Assembly: GCA_948099385.1 (NCBI GenBank)
Contig: CANUEZ040000129.1
Location: 6,247,501 to 6,311,500 of the forward strand
DNA from: Fasciola hepatica
Taxonomy: Eukaryota > Platyhelminthes > Trematoda > Plagiorchiida > Fasciolidae
DNA length: 64,000 nucleotides
Direction: 5' to 3'
The notes beneath the pieces were generated by a model. It was not told the origin of the DNA. It saw nothing but the letters and a program-made list of their open reading frames with translations, and did not search any database. Shown here one piece after another: positions 62,944 to 64,000 of the stretch (positions are counted from its first letter, which is position 1; each line of letters begins with the position of its first letter). A program made the position numbers and the translations under genes.

Positions 62944-63003
62944 TAGCTCATCCGACGGAGTATCTGGCCGGTAGGCGAAAGGTCTTCCGTTTGATTCTGG
63001 CCA
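62944..63003 (+). repeat. tRNA-like segment (probable SINE head)
   Basis: TAGCTCATCCGACGG (62944-62958, box A-like) is followed by GAGTATCTGGCCGG, GCGAAAGGTCTTC and CGTTTGATTCTGG (62988-63000, box B-like), the layout of a tRNA-derived repeat. T-arm and acceptor stems do not pair, so it is not a working tRNA. Confidence 0.4.
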
Positions 63004-63480
63004 GCAAAATAATTTTGGATGCTCAAAATGCAAGTGTATTTTCCGTCATCTCAAATGATATACTCTGAGTATTTCCAAATGATATCAAAGAATATTAGCA
63101 CATCTCACTGAATGAAGACCTATGTCAGTCCAAAACTCTTGTACCGGGAACTTATCTTGCTGTTATTGCCGTCAGACCCAAAGTGTGGTCACGTTCAGCC
63201 TGAAACCAAAAATGGCCAAATCTACAGTATTTTTCCGTAGTTTAACAGCCAAATGCCGCGATTCAAAAGCTCTGGGTCACAGTTTGAGCCATTCATCAGC
63301 ATTTCTTGGACTGGCTGAACCACACCTTGTGTAAATAGAGGAATATCGGATATTTGAATCATACATCTAAGCAAATGTTTTAGCGAGAATCAAAGTTCCA
63401 CAGCTTAGTGCAAGCAGGATTTCCAGGCCCATGACATCATGGTAACACCTTAGGGCCTAAACAGACTTTAAAACTAAAGA
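63004..63480. other. AT-rich non-coding stretch
   Basis: Nothing recognised. A 70-codon frame at 63122-63334 has no known motif. Confidence 0.4.
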
Positions 63481-63519
63481 AACCGCATTCGCGTACAGAA
63501 ATATTCAATTGCTATTGAG

Positions 63520-63760
63520 TGTGGTGGTCTCTTTTCGATGTCAATACAGTCCAGACAGGTGTGTTCTACCTTCTGTGAGTACGGCTTGATCAAGTGGGCT
63601 TGGTGTGTACCAAAGGCTTAAACAGGTGATGCGATTTAGGCACCACATTGAATTGCGAGCGGGGACGAGACAAACAGCTATTGGTTTTGGGAGGCTCTTG
63701 GTCGTCCAGTCAGTTTCGACCCAACATAACGGTCTGAGACTCGATAAAACAGAACAGAAC
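63520..63760. repeat. GC-richer block, probable dispersed repeat fragment
   Basis: This block differs sharply in composition from its flanks, and both strands are open for long stretches (minus frame 63541-63762). It looks like an inserted repeat, perhaps a retroelement end, but no second copy or protein motif is present in the window. Confidence 0.3.
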
Positions 63761-63764
63761 AAAG

Positions 63765-63998
63765 ATGTTCGCTGAGGGTGTACTAGAAGAGACAGAAATA
63801 AACGATTTGAACTCAGAGAACAAAAATCATGTTTCCAAAATAAGTGTCAACAATGAGGATCGCAAGCGTATTGTACAACATGCCGTAAACGGTGATGATT
63901 TGAATTTGATATTCCAGCCTCTCGGAGTGAAGATAAAAGCAAGTAGAGGCATGGCGGAAAGAGATCAAGAAACTGAGCTAAAAGGAGACCCGAACTAA
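63765..63998 (+). CDS. ATG-led hydrophilic frame at the window end
   Basis: A 77-codon frame starts at a true ATG in a fair context (AAAGATGT). It reads MFAEGVLEETEINDLNSENK, later NGDDLNLIFQPLGVKIKAS, and ends LKGDPN at a TAA two bases from the window end. It is acidic at the start and highly hydrophilic. It might be the first exon of a gene continuing beyond the window, but no family is recognised. Confidence 0.2.
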   Translation: MFAEGVLEETEINDLNSENKNHVSKISVNNEDRKRIVQHAVNGDDLNLIFQPLGVKIKASRGMAERDQETELKGDPN

Positions 63999-64000
63999 AA

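Noticed and set aside
1..64000. CRISPR arrays, bacterial operons, ribosome binding sites, rRNA
   Set aside because: No regularly spaced direct repeats, no packed gene strings and no rRNA-like sequence; the window is eukaryotic in style.

Overview
The window reads as nuclear DNA of an animal, most plausibly a parasitic flatworm (trematode-like). The grounds are an AT-rich background, no bacterial-style gene packing, and several retroelement families side by side: a Penelope-like element with a GIY-YIG nuclease, two different non-LTR retrotransposons and a Ty3/gypsy element. The organism is inference from style; no host gene was recognised that could fix it.

The best-supported content is mobile DNA. 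(1) 1561-3871, minus strand: a Penelope-like element (PLE) whose reverse transcriptase/GIY-YIG frame is open for about 650 codons apart from one in-frame TAA. It is bounded by 51-bp inverted repeats (46 of 51 positions identical by hand alignment). (2) 16920-19400, plus strand: a heavily decayed CR1/jockey-type non-LTR retrotransposon, seen only by following endonuclease and reverse-transcriptase motifs across frames. (3) 36000-37975, plus strand: a second, 5'-truncated non-LTR element (RTE-like, clade uncertain). (4) 38690-40390, plus strand: a broken Ty3/gypsy pol with protease tail, reverse transcriptase and integrase, lacking RNase H. Smaller repeats are a three-copy ~100-bp family at 7.9-8.6 kb ending in a (TA)n microsatellite, a ~115-bp dispersed repeat at 35.7 and 49.0 kb, a GC-rich foldback of about 340 bp at 55.3-55.7 kb, and three tRNA-like (SINE-head) segments.

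No host gene could be identified by family. Several short open segments have splice-like borders and richer base composition than their surroundings (34.2-34.9 kb on both strands, 51.9-52.2 kb, 15.0-16.5 kb, 13.0-13.8 kb). They are listed as low-confidence exon candidates. Open frames up to about 100 codons are expected by chance at this base composition, so length alone was not counted as evidence. The remaining sequence looks intronic or intergenic, and its stretches are listed as such.

The elements are independent insertions in various states of decay. The only cluster is at 35.7-40.4 kb, where a dispersed repeat, the RTE-like element and the Ty3/gypsy relic follow one another on the same strand.
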